From Liolophura sinensis (Eukaryota; Mollusca; Polyplacophora; Chitonida; Chitonidae): a DNA stretch of 64,000 nucleotides. Each line of letters opens with the position of its first letter. Within the stretch, counting starts at the first letter, position 1. The notes beneath the pieces were generated by a model. That model saw only the letters and a list, made by a program, of their open reading frames with translations, ran no database searches and had not been told where the DNA came from. The stretch lies in assembly GCF_032854445.1 (NCBI RefSeq), contig NC_088304.1:12473704-12537703 (forward strand), written 5' to 3'. Below are positions 22,251 through 34,962 of the stretch, piece after piece. The position numbers were made by a program, and so were the translations under genes.

Positions 22251-23823
22251 TATTAAATATATGCATGCTGCACATTTAGTACAATACATGCACTCGTAGA
22301 AGGATGTATGCGTCACTCGAAAAATCCCCCCATCGTCTCAACAAACCTCTTAGTAAATACAGAAGGGTATGAAGTTCAAGGTTTTTATGATTACGTACTG
22401 TTGGTGTTACGTAAATGCTGCAAAAGTGGTAGGCCTGTGGGGATTCGATAAACAGCAAAAACGATGTCGTGCAAACTGCGTAGCTGCAATTCCAAGTCTG
22501 TTAGCAATCGAGATTGGCCCTTACATCGGTAACCAGTCATTGGCGTGAAAGAAACTGTCGATTGCCTATTGCTCTCCTGGCACATCTTTTAGTTTTGCCG
22601 ATGTTCATACATACTGAGATTATGTGTTTCTGGCAGTTTAGTGAACAGGTTGGCGACCTCCAAGGACGAAACGATGTCACAGAGTCCTATACACAGGCTC
22701 TGTTTGAATCTCTTATTTATATAGTGATAAGCCAAACATTTGAAGATTTACGCACTACTGATAACATACATGTAATCTGCATTATATGTACACCTTAAGC
22801 AAACTACAAGAGCTACACATATCAGCAGAAGGGACACCCATAAGTAGCATTAAATCAAGTACTACTAAGCGCAGTGTTTAATACTAACCCTACTATGTTT
22901 GATCGAATAGCTAAGCACCTTATACAAACAAAAATTGAAGAAATAATATCATGCAAGACTGACATATGTTACTGTTTTTACTGCATGAAATAAAATGTGA
23001 GATCAGTCGTAATCTTTACTGTTACACCCAGGGTTTCGAGTACATTGTTTAAATGCGTAGTAGCATATATGCAATGTACGCGTGTTCCTGTATACAACTG
23101 TCCCTGTATACAAGTGTTCCTGTACACAAAGAAATATGCAGTATGTTATACGGGATACCTGTAACCCGAATCTAGATAAAACAATCCTTAAGGCGAATGA
23201 GTCGGCCGCTTTATATGCATAAGGCAGGAATGCAGCGGTGACATTCAAACTAGGATGTGTCGGTGGGGAGAGCGGTTTAGTGGTGGTGGAAAGGAAGGGA
23301 GTTGGAGGGGGGGAGCTTTCACCTCTGATAACACATTGTTTTTCAGTGTTTATTACAGTCAAGTACAGGTATTGTCTCTCTATCTACTCATCCTCCAACC
23401 TTCTTGTGCTTCTATAGGCTTCAAACACACTGGCAACGTTTTACGAAAGTATTATTGAAGTAACAGGCCTGTATGATAGACTGGCATAGATGCGTTATAT
23501 AAACCTTGAATCAATGATTATTTTATGTTATACACCGAAAGTCATTACATTTTTTTTACCGTTTCAGTTTAATGAATCTTCTTACAGTGTGAAAAAAAAA
23601 CATATGATGCCTTATCCTGTGATATTTAATCGGACTGGAGTTGGTAACATTTGTATATTTTGTATTTGTTATACATACATCCAGCATATTCTATAAATAC
23701 AGCAAATGAATGGTGATAAAATCTTTAATACATGCCTGATAATATTTATCCTATCATAACGTACCCAAATTCATAACATTTGTTATATACCTATATATAT
23801 CACTGGAGTGTTTAGACCTCTGT

Positions 23824-23948
23824 CAAGGTGCACTATTGGCTTTTCGCGGTCAGACAGATCACTTGACCCGCAAATTCCCGTTCACAGCAATGCTCCAGTA
23901 TTACAAATCTTGCAATATATTGCGTGAAAAAGCAGATAGTGCACCTTG
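23824..23948. mobile_element. Small MITE-like inverted repeat
   Basis: CAAGGTGCACTAT at 23824-23836 is perfectly inverted as ATAGTGCACCTTG at 23936-23948. It lies inside the larger inverted-repeat element. Confidence 0.5.
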
Positions 23949-24336
23949 CTCTAATCTATAGACGGTCATATATCAAGAATTGACTGTACTTCGGCATAAT
24001 GCACCATGGAAAAGTAAACACCGATTCAACCGGACATAATCCAGTTATATCTGGTACACAGTACATGTATATGTAGCGCTTCACAAGTTAGCAACAGTCA
24101 CTTGATGAATTTCAAAGGCTTTATCAATCGATCGTCTTTTTTATGAAAACCAATATCTTGAAATTCAGACCTTTCAATCATTTAGCATAACATATAGTTG
24201 AATAGTTGATCCATTGAAGAGCATAACAATATTTAAAAAGGGGAATACGTTAGCAGCATTTAAGAACGATCCTACGCTGTAAATTTCCTTTGACAAAATA
24301 TACAACACAGCGATTGGTCGGATTAAAAGCTAAAAA

Positions 24337-24462
24337 AATTGGTGTTTTATACCGAATATTTCACTTATACGACGGCGACCAGCGTTATGGCAGTAGGAAA
24401 CCGAGCACAGCCCGAAGGAAACCCAAGACCATGCGCAGGTTGCTATCAGACCTGACACACAA
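24337..24462 (-). mobile_element. SINE family 1, 5'-truncated
   Basis: Tail and body on the reverse strand (accgaatatttcacttatac, then cgcaggttgctatcagacct); no tRNA head remains. Confidence 0.7.
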
Positions 24463-24627
24463 ATGCAGTGAGTTATGATCACGTATCGACGATTTATCAC
24501 ATACTTGTACACCGTTCAGAATACGTGTGAAATGATACACAAATGTTATGAATTTGGGCACATTATGATAGGATAAGTATTATTACGCATGTATTAAAGA
24601 TTGTATCACGTAATAACACCATTCATT

Positions 24628-24630
<3 letters not shown>

Positions 24631-24706
<76 letters not shown>
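24631..24706 (+). repeat. (TA)n microsatellite
   Basis: About 35 TA units directly adjoining the outer end of the inverted-repeat element. A shorter TA run lies at 25183-25213. Confidence 0.97.
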
Positions 24707-25281
24707 TGTTAGATTAGCTTTAAACTGAGGAGTGGACGAGATCTTGAATGCTATGTTGATGATGAAGACAAGGTCCAGCAATAAGTCACCAACGTTACTG
24801 GCACGGAATAAAGAAACCCCTGGGGCTAAGTGATGGGAGAGGGTGGTGATATATGGGTAGATTGGGAAGGTGAGGGGAGGGACACATCGTAGGCGTTGTA
24901 CCTGTGGCCTTCTGTTCTGGTACAGTCACATACTAGTATACAGAGTGGGGACAGGCAAGATAGTGTTGACGTGAGGTAAACAGTGCATGGCGTAAACATC
25001 TCGTGGACTTTTTTCGTGGGCATTTTGAACTCAGACCAAAAGTTGAAGTGTAATGAATACACCGCGTATGAATTTCAAGTGTCACGAAGCACCGGCTAGA
25101 TTATATACTTCAGGGTGCATAAGTATAAGGCGAGTTGTATCTGTGACAATCCTATACGGGTTATAGGTATATGTGTATATATACGTATATATATATATAT
25201 ATATATATATATAACCCCACGGCTATCTATTCTGGATGCACCTGTGGAGCTATAAAGGTGTATGAAGTTGTTAAAACTTAC

Positions 25282-25383
25282 CCAAATGCCGACACCAATG
25301 ACGACCACAAAATAAGCGATGATGACCAGAATATCGGGCCATTCCAGTTGACCAATTTTAGTAGGGCCCGTATCTTCGTCCAT
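25282..25383 (-). CDS. SLC5-family Na+/solute symporter, exon 1 (start codon)
   Basis: First coding exon (34 codons) of a sodium/solute symporter of the SGLT branch of SLC5, a plasma-membrane carrier that couples Na+ influx to uptake of a sugar or similar solute. A short acidic N-terminus is followed by a hydrophobic first transmembrane helix (about residues 18-34, containing IIAYFVVVIGVGIW). The start is the ATG at 25383. The exon ends on TGG followed by GTAAGT, phase 0, and joins exon 2 in frame. The eight exon positions seen give about 280 residues of an expected 600-700; the rest lies beyond base 1. The family is secure from motifs in exons 2, 3 and 8. The transported substrate cannot be told. 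Confidence 0.85.
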
Positions 25384-25454
25384 GATGTTTAAGTCCGTCT
25401 TTCTCTCACTGTTACGAGTTTCTCAAATGATCCCCTTTCACCTGAATCTTAGTA

Positions 25455-25472
25455 TCGTGCGCATGCGTACAC
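25455..25472 (-). promoter_or_regulatory. Possible NRF1-like site upstream of SLC5 exon 1
   Basis: The palindrome-like GTGCGCATGCGTAC lies about 75 bases upstream of the SLC5 start codon. It resembles the animal NRF1 consensus found in TATA-less promoters. No TATA box is evident nearby. A single motif match is weak evidence. Confidence 0.25.
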
Positions 25473-26204
25473 GGCTGTTAAATAGTGTTTTCTGACCGAC
25501 GACTTCAGTCCTTGTCCTAGATTAGCAATGGCTTCGTTTCATGACGGTGGTTTATTGTCATGTCCTGGAGAAAGCCCGGTCATCGGAAGCACTGGGAGAA
25601 CCGCACGGTGTGTAACGGACCAATGCGTGGTGAGAGCGTAGGCTTGTCTACCTGTCGCAGCGCAAGGAGAGGCTCCGACTTGCATGTCGCTCTGTGTTTG
25701 TCATTGTTAGGCTGGTTGCCCATATGGGATGTATGGGCGACGGACAATCGGGAGTGTAGCCAATATTGCCAGCGGAATCCAGCAAACCGGATCAGAGGCC
25801 ATGATGCACAATTCAACACGGAAGTGGCAAAACAAAAACAGTCCTTTGCTAATCAAACGATCATTGATTCATGGTTATTGTACATGTATATAGCAAACTG
25901 AAAGCATACATTCCTAGAATATTTAAGCTAATCTTTATCATGTTATCATTATAAATGTTACATAAAAAGTCTTGATTTCAACTTATGCATGCTCACACTG
26001 CGCTGAAAACAGCTTCGACAGAAAATGAAAGAAGCATGCGGTCGTGACCACACTTATATTAGTGAAAACTTCTTGAGTGTAGCATTATGCAAAATGTTGA
26101 GTCACTTTACAAGAACGTCTTGTTACCTTGTAGTGCGCGCTTGTTCAGTTGGCGGGTTGATGTCGCTTCGAAAATATTGCTTATGCTTCAACCATTGCAG
26201 TGAT

Positions 26205-26445
26205 TTATTTATTTATTTGAATGGTGTTTTACGCCGTACTCAGGAATACATGTACTTCACTTCAGTATATTTCGGTCAGCCTTATATTAGCAGGAAACCA
26301 GTCAGAATCCGGAGGAATCCCATGACAATCCGCAGTTTGATGGAGGGCCTTTCCATGTACGACCGGAGAGGATGGCAACAAGAGATGGACTCCAACTCAC
26401 ATCGACTGCATTGGTGAAAGCCCCCTGTGTCATTGTGCTGCACTG
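26205..26445 (-). mobile_element. tRNA-derived SINE, family 1, decayed
   Basis: Reverse-strand tail (ttatttgaatggtgttttac, then cgccgtactcaggaata), body, and a degraded head ending near 'actgacgtgcta', followed by a poly-C run of about 24 bases. Confidence 0.7.
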
Positions 26446-27224
26446 ACGTGCTACCCCCCCCCCCCCCCCCCCCCCACCTTTCTATTACAAAGTACTGATA
26501 CACCACGAGAAAAACACAGAATCTGTACACGCATCTAATGATTCTTCGTCGTGATATGACCGAAAAAATGTAAAGAAAATGACTTAAAACCACAGGCATA
26601 CGTACATGTACACTTAACGGACGTCAGACTGACCGGGATTTGAAATAAAGCTGTGCGTTTTGCCCTTGTACGGCGTCAGCTTTGCTTCAGACAACCTAGT
26701 CTTGTGCAAGGCAGAAAACGCTTTTCGCTAGCATGCTCAGAGACATGGCTGCTTGCACTGCTGTACTATGTTAATATACCACACTGTGTCCTTGCGTACC
26801 ATTGTGTATCACATTTACTACGTGCTACAACATAGTTTATGCACACATGCATAATTGTATTTTCCCACACGTTCATTCGAAAACCTAGTCACCTAATCTG
26901 AACGCATATCACTTTAGACAATTGTTAGCAAGTAGGTGACGCCTGATTCACCAGATTTACTGAGTAGAGTTACGGTGTTGTCATTCAGGCGTGACGGCTG
27001 AATACCTTCGGGAATAGTCTGATATCCTCAGCAGGCTTTTGTACATCATATATAGGTCAAGGTACACGAGAATGTCAACCTGAGAGGTGTGAGTGGGAGA
27101 CAATGAAAGGCTTGCCGAATGTGGAAGAGAACGAATGACTTTGTTTTATTCATGTGCTATGTTAATATAGGTCATCCTGTTACATATCAACGCGCGAAAT
27201 GTTAGGCAGATATGTATGTATAGT

Positions 27225-27470
27225 TTACAATGTACGAGGCCTGTAACTGATCGACAGGCACAAGTTTGTGGAGTGCTAAATACTACAGCGTAGAGGGTAA
27301 ATCCGGAGTAGTGACGACAGTGTGATAGATGGCAAATGGTCACACGTAACCGGTGAACTACGGCATCCTTTAACTGTTCATGTAAATGCTTAAATGCATG
27401 TAGTAGCAACTCAGACAGCCAATGAAACCATGGTTTAAACACAACAACACATTTAATAAACAATGTAGGA
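27225..27470 (-). repeat. Dispersed repeat R1, reverse copy
   Basis: On the reverse strand it shows the R1 blocks for 'cactgtcgtc', 'tgtgaccatttgcc' and 'tacatgaacagtta'. Decayed. Confidence 0.55.
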
Positions 27471-28009
27471 AATAGCCTATGACCTCATAAGGCCATCGAT
27501 ATACCAGCGAATTTCGTGATTTGTTAGACGTTTTCAGCTGACTGCGTTTTCAAAGATCTTCCTGTAGTTGTGACCCCAGTGATACTTTAGGATTCCGTTT
27601 AGGACTCGAATCCCACAATTTTTAATTTGGTCAGTTTTATTCCTTTTAATTGGATTACCTGAGACATTTTTGTCCGGGAACGAGTAGTGTGTCTTATTTA
27701 CCATATACAATTTTCCACAAAAACGACGACCAAAGTGAAGCAACGAATGTTCCCTGGCTCCCTGAGTTCAACAGCGGTTTACATCACTAAGTTGGTCATG
27801 ATCACTTGTTGACTGAAAAAGAGGGTTCAGAGACGATAATCGCCAGGCGTATCACACGGTCACTAACATTACAGTAGGGCCCCTTTCCCGCCAACACCTG
27901 TCTGTTTACAACTCGTGTTAAAGATGGTAATTATATGGTTTAATTATGGTATGACACCTTCACTGTGCAATATCCTCTATGTACACTAAAAATTAATCTG
28001 TTAATTTTA

Positions 28010-28220
28010 ACATAAAGTCTGCTGTCTGTGTGATGCTAGCATGTATTCTGCTATTTCAACGGATTATTCTGTTAAACATAACACTCATACTAGTATTTTA
28101 TTATTCAACATAAAGATTCTGTTAGATTAACATGGTATTATGTTGAATATAACATTGTATTATGTTATTATAACAGAATACATTCTAGCGTCATTCAGAC
28201 AACAGACTTTCTGTTAAGAA
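28010..28220. mobile_element. MITE, family A copy 2
   Basis: Left arm 28023-28056 (gtgatgctagcatgtattct) and inverted right arm 28172-28207 (gaatacattctagcgtcatt). The interior has several short AACAGAAT/ATTCTGTT palindromes. Same family as 968-1176. Confidence 0.65.
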
Positions 28221-28517
28221 TAACACATGGACTTTTGAGATTATTACATTCATTTGTAATAACCACTAAATGCACCAAACAAGCAAGATTATCACTAAAG
28301 TTCTGAGAACAGAAACGATGGAGAACTGGACGAAGGACAATGGACGATGAGAAGCTCCGACTGAACAAAGGCTTCTGATAGAAATGTAAAATCATCGATT
28401 TCCTGATTGTTTAAACGCCATATTCAAGAACTTTCCCTTATGCGATTGTGGTTGGTTTTATAGGCATGGGCAACTGGGGTGTCCTAGCCAAACAATGGAC
28501 CTTTACCAATTTATTTA

Positions 28518-28786
28518 TGGAGGCTTTTGTGGCTCAGTTGACTAGCGCGCTAGCGCAGCGAAATGACCCAGGAGTTTCTCACCAATGCGGTCGCTGTGAG
28601 TTCAAGTCCAGTTCATGCTGGCTTCCTCTCGTACGTGGGAAGGTCTGCGAGCAACCTGCGGATGGTCGTGGGTTTCCCCCGGGCTCTGTCCGGTTTCCAC
28701 CCGCCATAATGCTGGCCACCGTCGTATAAGTGAAATAGCCTTGAGTACGGCGTAAAACACTAATCAAATAAATAAATAAATAAATA
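28518..28786 (+). mobile_element. tRNA-derived SINE, family 1, full length
   Basis: Head 'ggaggcttttgtggctcagt' + 'tgactagcgcgctagcgcag', B-box-like 'gagttcaagtccagttca', body 'atggtcgtgggtttcccccg', tail 'gtgaaatagccttgagtacg' and a run of ATAAATAAATA. A well-preserved copy. Confidence 0.9.
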
Positions 28787-28834
28787 ATTTACTTACAAAC
28801 TTCCGGACATATCTATAGCGTATATATGTGAAGG

Positions 28835-29110
28835 CAACACAGTATTTTGAGCAATTCTTTGCCCAGGGACGTCTAATAAATTGCAGTTAACATCAGCGCA
28901 TTTTTTTGTCTAATTCTGCTAAATACATCGTGTTGTAGGGGGGTGTAATTTGTTGCTATCTGAGCAATTACACGAACTGATAGAACAAAACCGTAAATGA
29001 GGAAAACTGAGGCCGTATTACACCGGTTACCTGCGACCATTTGGCAACTATCACACTGTCGTCGCTGCTCTGGTTTTACTCTTGCACTAAGTCTTTTATT
29101 ATATTGAAAC
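28835..29110 (+). repeat. Dispersed repeat R1, near-complete copy
   Basis: Starts near acagtattttgagc, runs through ggacgtctaataaattgcag and ends beyond cactgtcgtcgctgctctgg. One of the clearest copies for defining the family ends. Confidence 0.7.
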
Positions 29111-30614
29111 GGCGATCTGAGTGTCTATATTGCTTTTATCGTATATTAGTCATATTCCAATTGATTCATTTTTCTAAATAATTTAATGGGTGTTTGACGC
29201 CGAAATTTCATGGGTGAAATCGGTGTCTCGACTGGTAGTAAACGATGAGCCTGAACCAAAAAAAAAAAAAAACAGAAACAAGATTCAAGTTTACAATCTT
29301 CGTGGCCAGGAAACTTTCCGTCGCTGGAAGAACAATGATTTATTCGGATAAACGAGCTATAAGACCAAAGGGCTGAAAAAATCCTGAGACATATTATTAT
29401 TGTGAGGCATATATATATATATATATATATATAGGCAGTGGGAAAAGGACGACAATTTCTGATAGTATTGGCTTCTTAAAGCACGACAGGATCCTGGATT
29501 CTAGGGAAAATTTGTTTCCGTATTTGATGCACAACGGATATCCTTATGTTTTAAGTTTTCCCTCTTTGCGGATGCATACATACATATCTCAGTTACCCGT
29601 ATGTCCTAATTTGACACGGACATGAATGGACCAGGCTGGAGTGCGTGCCATTTCACAGACTTGAACAGTGACGTTTTCTACGAACATTTGCATGACGTAG
29701 AGATAAATTATCCAATGAAAACTGTCGAAGTCAATTTTGGTGATACTAGTAAACTATTTTCAATGACTTTCACGTTTTCCTTATACATGTGGCAGGGCCT
29801 CACTTGAGACGTAAAAGAGAACATTTTGTAACCCTAATTCACCAAGAATTTCAATTTTATGTTTGTAAGAAAACATTCCAATTAGCACGAATACACATTA
29901 AATATAAGTGTTCCGTTTTTAAACACATTTTTGTTACAGTTTGGAAACTCGTCCTTGAGTTCATTCATCAACACTATGTTGAGTAATCAAAGAAATGTGT
30001 GTATTATTGTAAACATCTGAAATGTAACGATAGCAATGTGGCGCATATTTTCAAACAGCACAAGTAGTTCAGTAAACATTAGTTTGTTTTTTATTAGGTT
30101 TATAAAGCCTATAAACATGTCAAATGTTTAATATAGCAAAATGGTGACATATTTACATAGTAAATAAACACATCTCTTTAGTTACTAAACAGAGCTTTTA
30201 GGAACAAACACCAGGATGCGTTTCCAAACGAAACATTTATTTTTAGTATGTATACATGTATATTTAGAGCCCAAGCTTTGTGGATATAGACGGAAACTGT
30301 TAAAACTGTTAAATACAGGCACAGTTGATCACCTCATACATACAATCACATAAGATGGAAAATAAGTTTTTCATTAACTGATCAAAGGTGAACAGCTATG
30401 TCTGTAACTGGATGCAGGGGAGGTCTACATCAAATGCAGACAAGGTGTTTTTAAGGGGAAGATGTTTTGTTTGCTACATATTCTATACAGGCACTCCAAC
30501 ACTAATCAACAACAGCAACATTATCGCAATCAAAATGTTGTTTGGGTATAAAAGACATATTAACAAAAATGATGCATTTAACACTGTTTTCAAAATGAAA
30601 ATTACCCATTTGAA

Positions 30615-30790
30615 GGAGACTACGGCAAACCGGTGAAACTCGACCTTTCCTTAAATTATCCCAGCTAAGAGCAATTTAAATGCATCTTAGAACCATGGCT
30701 TAAGCAAAATTAAGTAAAACAAATGCGTTGATGCTGATTACAAATTTTTTAGACGTCACCGCTCTAGAAATACTCAAATTCTGTTGTCGT
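30615..30790 (-). repeat. Dispersed repeat R1, decayed reverse copy
   Basis: Reverse-strand blocks around ccatggcttaagc and agacgtcaccgctctagaa match the R1 start region. The remainder is eroded. Confidence 0.4.
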
Positions 30791-30824
30791 CATATTTGGT
30801 ATACAGTAACACATACACAAGGAG

Positions 30825-31190
30825 TGAGTGAGTGAGTGCTTGGGGTTTAACGTCGTACTCAACAATTTTTCAGTCATATGACGACGAAGGAATCATTAGG
30901 GTGCATGCACACATACACAAGGAAGGAACCAGGCTATTGAGACTCATCATCCATGAGCAAATCCAAGCTACACCAAGGGAGACAACTTGTAAAATAAGGT
31001 CTAACAAGTTCTCTCCCTCTTGTGAGGTACATGCATTGCGGGAATTCTGAGGCACACCATACAGAAGGAACTTGTTGACTTTCACAGGAAACGTTAAGAT
31101 TCAAGCGACCAACGCCCCTAACAAAAGTATAGTTGTCTCCAAAAGTTATTACCATCAGGTTCTTGTGGAGGGGCTAACCGCGGCTACAGC
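30825..31190 (+). repeat. Dispersed repeat with GTGAGTGAGTG start
   Basis: Starts 'gtgagtgagtgagtgcttgg', then 'ggtttaacgtcgtactcaac', 'aatttttcagtcatatgacg', 'acgaaggaatcattagggtg'. From general knowledge, elements with this opening are common in molluscan genomes. It has no coding capacity. Confidence 0.6.
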
Positions 31191-31552
31191 AACCTTTGCA
31201 AATTCAACGTATTCAATCACCTCCTACACTCTGAATGAATAACCACGCCGAAAGACCACAATTATACTGGATTATAAAAATGTGTACCATTAAATGTCTG
31301 GTGCACAAGCCTAGATACACAAATTCCAAATGAAGCCAAAAAAAAACATTCTTGTCTGGTGAATTTCTATAACTGCAGTTTTAAACCCATAAGTGTTATA
31401 TGAACACAGGTACACCGAAAAGTGTTAGGCACTACAGGAAAGAACAAAAGAGACATAGCTCTGTATCGCTTTGTTAAAGGTGGGATAGAGTTTTACGAGT
31501 TCTTATGTTACATTTAATGACTATTGTTAATGTCCACGAGACATATTTCAAT

Positions 31553-31760
31553 GAGGGCCCGAGTGGTGAGCCAAATGACTCAGAAGCCCCTCACTGTAAA
31601 AACGATCAGAGCTTTATCTCACGTCAGTTGTATGACAAAGACGGCTCATGCTGGCTTTTCGTTCAGTAACCTGCTGATGACCTCCATAATTCTGGACACC
31701 GTCGTACAAGTGAAATATTTTTGAGTACGGGGTAAAACATCAAGCAATAAATACGATAGC
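31553..31760 (+). mobile_element. SINE family 1, heavily decayed
   Basis: Keeps 'ggctcatgctggcttttc', 'cagtaacctgctgatgacct' and the tail 'caagtgaaatatttttgagt', with a damaged head. Confidence 0.6.
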
Positions 31761-33589
31761 ACATGTATAATAATCAAAACAACCTTATTTCCGCTCATCG
31801 TTACTTTCGCCACCAGTTTTAGTTCCCCTACAACTTCTTCACTACTGCGGTTTCGCACTGAGTTTTTACAGATTTATAAAATTTCGTTCCCTGAAATACT
31901 TAAGCATTTACCTGATTATTAGAAATGATCTACGATAACAAATATATTTCCAAGGTTTGCGCTGGGCAAATGGACATAGATCAAGCATTGGTCCACTCGA
32001 AGTAAATGTATACTGTAACACGCAGGTTGGGGTAAGTCTAAAATTTAACGATCAAAGAGAGTGTCCAACCTCATAATCTGATTTAAAGGCGTAACTGAGA
32101 TATTTTTATACGCTTTCTAGCTTTTTGGCCGAATATTTTGCTTAATAAAAACATTGAACTTTGAATGTTCAAACATAAAGTGATGTGAGCTACCACGTTT
32201 TCTGGAATTCACGCTTCGCATATTACACACGTCCTTCTAGCTATGTTTCGTTAAAATTGTGTGTACTTTGTGATGCTAATTGGTTAATCAGTGAAATTGG
32301 TCTTTGGGAATTTGACTTTGGATACTGTCTTACCTCTTAACGGCCTGAACTGTGATTTGGATACATCGCTTACTATTTATTATGGCAAAAAACAAGTTGT
32401 CAAAAATGTAAATCCTACCCTGTTTCTCGACCCTTCTCAGCTTCAAGTCTTGCTTTTTCTTTCAACCACCCGATTCCGCAAATAATGGCGGCCAGGCAGA
32501 ACACATCCTACGATACATGCAAATATGTATAGTTATTTTTAAAAAAGGGGAGTCCAAACAGACCTAAACAGCTCAGCCATATTTTCTGACATGATTTATA
32601 AACCTATATATCATCTTTTAGTCTGGAATTCCGAGGGCGGCCTGGGATATGCCATATTAGAGAAACCGGAACCGCCTATTTGCTCTCTATGGCAATAAGG
32701 TAAGAAAGGTACATCGCGTCAGCTAAAATACACGTGTGCATTTCGGCAAGGAGACAGCATTGCTAAATGATGTATGTACCACCCAGACACAGATCTCAAG
32801 ATATATTAAAAGCCAACAAATACCGTGGCTGAAATTAGGTTTTACGCTGAAATGATTTGACCCACAAGGACACTAAGATTATTCTGCCTACTTCACACAT
32901 TGTTTAAAATTGTTGGTTTGTTTATTTATTTTTCCACTGGTGTAATCTAGAATGTTTCACTTATATACTTACGGTTAGGCTTGTGGGTGAGCAAACCAGA
33001 CAAACGATTTCCTTTCAGCAGATACCCTGCTGAGTTCCTGAAGTAAAGTTGAAGTCAAACTGACAAGAGCTGGGTTCGAGCCTCCGGCCTCATCCCCGAG
33101 AGGCAAATATGTCGCGCTCAGCACATGGCTTCACCGTAAAAATGTTTTCTTTGATATTTTCAGGAATTTTCTTAACTTAGAAAACACTTATTCCTTTTTG
33201 TAGATCAAAAACGATTGAATTATTGTAAAGTATCAAAATCTCAAAGAAGATATAATGGCTTGGAATACTTCGTATACTAATAATTATCATATAACTGAGA
33301 AAAACTTTTAAAACTTTTTTTTATTATTTTGTATTTTTTTTTTGAGATTTAGGATTAAGTTTTAAGAAATTTGTCTCCCCAGAAAGAAAAAACTATATTT
33401 ACCATTAGTTATAGTTATATTTGCTATTTACACAAAAAATACCCTCAGTACAATGTTTAACTTCAGACAAAACTAAACCTTGTTAACGTATTACACATGT
33501 TCACTGTAATCTTCGTTTCGACCCATCTTTTCAAAAGTCATCAGCAGAAGAGAAATATGATTTTTTGATTAAGACATTTGGAGAAACTC

Positions 33590-34110
33590 AATTGCCCAAA
33601 GAAATCTGTTCCGTCGCTGTTAATAAACTGCAATGAACATCACTACATGTTTTTACCTAACTTCACTTAATTTGTGGTGGTAGGGGGATGTATAAGTTGC
33701 CACCACTTATGCATTTAAATGAACAGTCAGAATAAAACCCTGACTGAGGTAAATTGACAGAGGCCGTATTTCACGGGTTCCGTGTGACCATTTACCAGCT
33801 GTAATACTGTCATCGCTGCTCTGGTTTTACTCTCTATGCGGTGCGTCTTTTAATTCTATCGTATTTCTGCATGAACTAGGATTCTGCTGGTGGTCTAAGC
33901 AACGCCGAGGTCTGATCCCTTTGCATTGTTTTAATGTTCTTGTATGTTAAATATGATGACAATACAGCATTTTGAGTAACTATAAACCAATCACGTCTGA
34001 TAAATTGCAATGAACATTTCTGCATTTTTAAAACTACTTCTACCTTAGCTAAGGTGCGATAGGGGGTAACTATCTATGCATTTATACGAACAACATCTCT
34101 GATAGAAAAC
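33590..34110 (+). repeat. Dispersed repeat R1, two copies in a row
   Basis: A full copy (about 33590-33860) is followed by the start of a second at about 33955-34110 (tacagcattttgagtaac, then cacgtctgataaattgcaat). Both have the same orientation. Confidence 0.6.
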
Positions 34111-34614
34111 AACTGTATATTTTATGACTTTTGTTCTAGTCTCGATAAAATGATTTTTCACTGTAGGTTATGATTAGTTTAGTCGACCCTCATACCAGAT
34201 TGCTGTATGGTTTATGTGAAATATTATCCTCCTCCAAAAAAAAGAAAAGAAAATACAATCAAAGAGCATTTGGAGCGTCAGACCAATTCCAGTGAGTTAT
34301 AAATTATATACACGAAATATGACATTTTCTGCCCTCCTTCAGTGACTCGTACAAACGTTGATTATTATGGAAACTGTTTAGGTAAGGACTGATGGAATCT
34401 GACTGTGTTTGGATTTTTATACACTACGCATGCGCCATGTGCACAACTACTACACTGAAGAAAGTAAATCATTTCAACTCGGTGGAGTTTTTTTTTTTGT
34501 ATTTTGGAGTCACCAACATTGCGGCATTGGCCTGTTGCCTTAGTGTCAATGACCCAGCTTAAGGCATTAGCTTAATGTCATAAGCCTGGTTAATTTAAAT
34601 AGCCCAGCTGACCT

Positions 34615-34810
34615 GGCCCAGGGATCACGAAGCGATCTCTGACTATAGTCAAAATTTCTGATGTAACTAGGTCAAAATATTGCTTGACAACTTAAATTCT
34701 GTGTAAGTTATTGTACAGAAAAGTTCAGCTAAAACAACGGAAAGGGACATACCAATTTTAATGATTAAAATTTCGACCTAAGTCTAAGATCGCTTCGTGA
34801 TCCCAGGGCC
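34615..34810. mobile_element. MITE with 24-bp terminal inverted repeats
   Basis: Left end GGCCCAGGGATCACGAAGCG... (34615-34638) and right end, read inverted, GGCCCTGGGATCACGAAGCG... (34787-34810) differ by one base. The inverted match continues more loosely inward (GACTATAGTCAAAATTTC against GACTTAGGTCGAAATTTT). It is 196 bases long with no coding sequence. The target-site duplication is unclear. Confidence 0.85.
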
Positions 34811-34879
34811 TACTTTATTTTCTTGTGTGTAATTTATATATTTGTACCAAGATGACAGACAATCTTCATTCATCACTGT

Positions 34880-34962
34880 TTCCTCCCACTATAATGCTGG
34901 CCGCGGTCGTTTCAGTAAAATATTCCTGAGTATACGGGGTAAAACCAAATAAATAAATAATG
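34880..34962 (+). mobile_element. SINE family 1 tail fragment
   Basis: 'ctataatgctggccgcggtc' through 'aataaataaataa'. Comparable fragments lie at 14855-14937, 15785-15915, 37110-37165 and 41172-41255, all plus strand, and at 19150-19230, reverse. Confidence 0.7.

Larger units (their letters stand above)
23703..24629. mobile_element. Long inverted-repeat element (about 930 bp)
   Basis: Arms 23703-23783 and 24539-24629 are reverse complements over about 80-90 bases (for example aatttgggtacgttatgata against aatttgggcacattatgata). The right arm carries a short insertion near its outer end (cgtaataa). The outer ends are CAAATGAATGG/CCATTCATTTG. The interior has no coding sequence but holds a nested palindromic element (23824-23948) and a SINE fragment (24337-24462). 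This fits a non-autonomous DNA transposon or foldback element. Confidence 0.7.
13653..25281 (-). other. SLC5 intron 1 (11.6 kb), repeat-filled
   Basis: Holds SINE fragments (14855-14937, 15785-15915, 17695-18020, 19150-19315, 24337-24462), a 38-bp minisatellite (16290-16860), the 75/150-bp array (20850-22250), a large inverted repeat (23703-24629), TA tracts and G runs (14284-14320, 18318-18340, 18850-18870, 23260-23310). No exon was recognised. Confidence 0.6.

Noticed and set aside
25560..25901. 113-codon frame upstream of SLC5 exon 1
   Set aside because: No domain, and it overlaps the likely SLC5 promoter region on the opposite strand.
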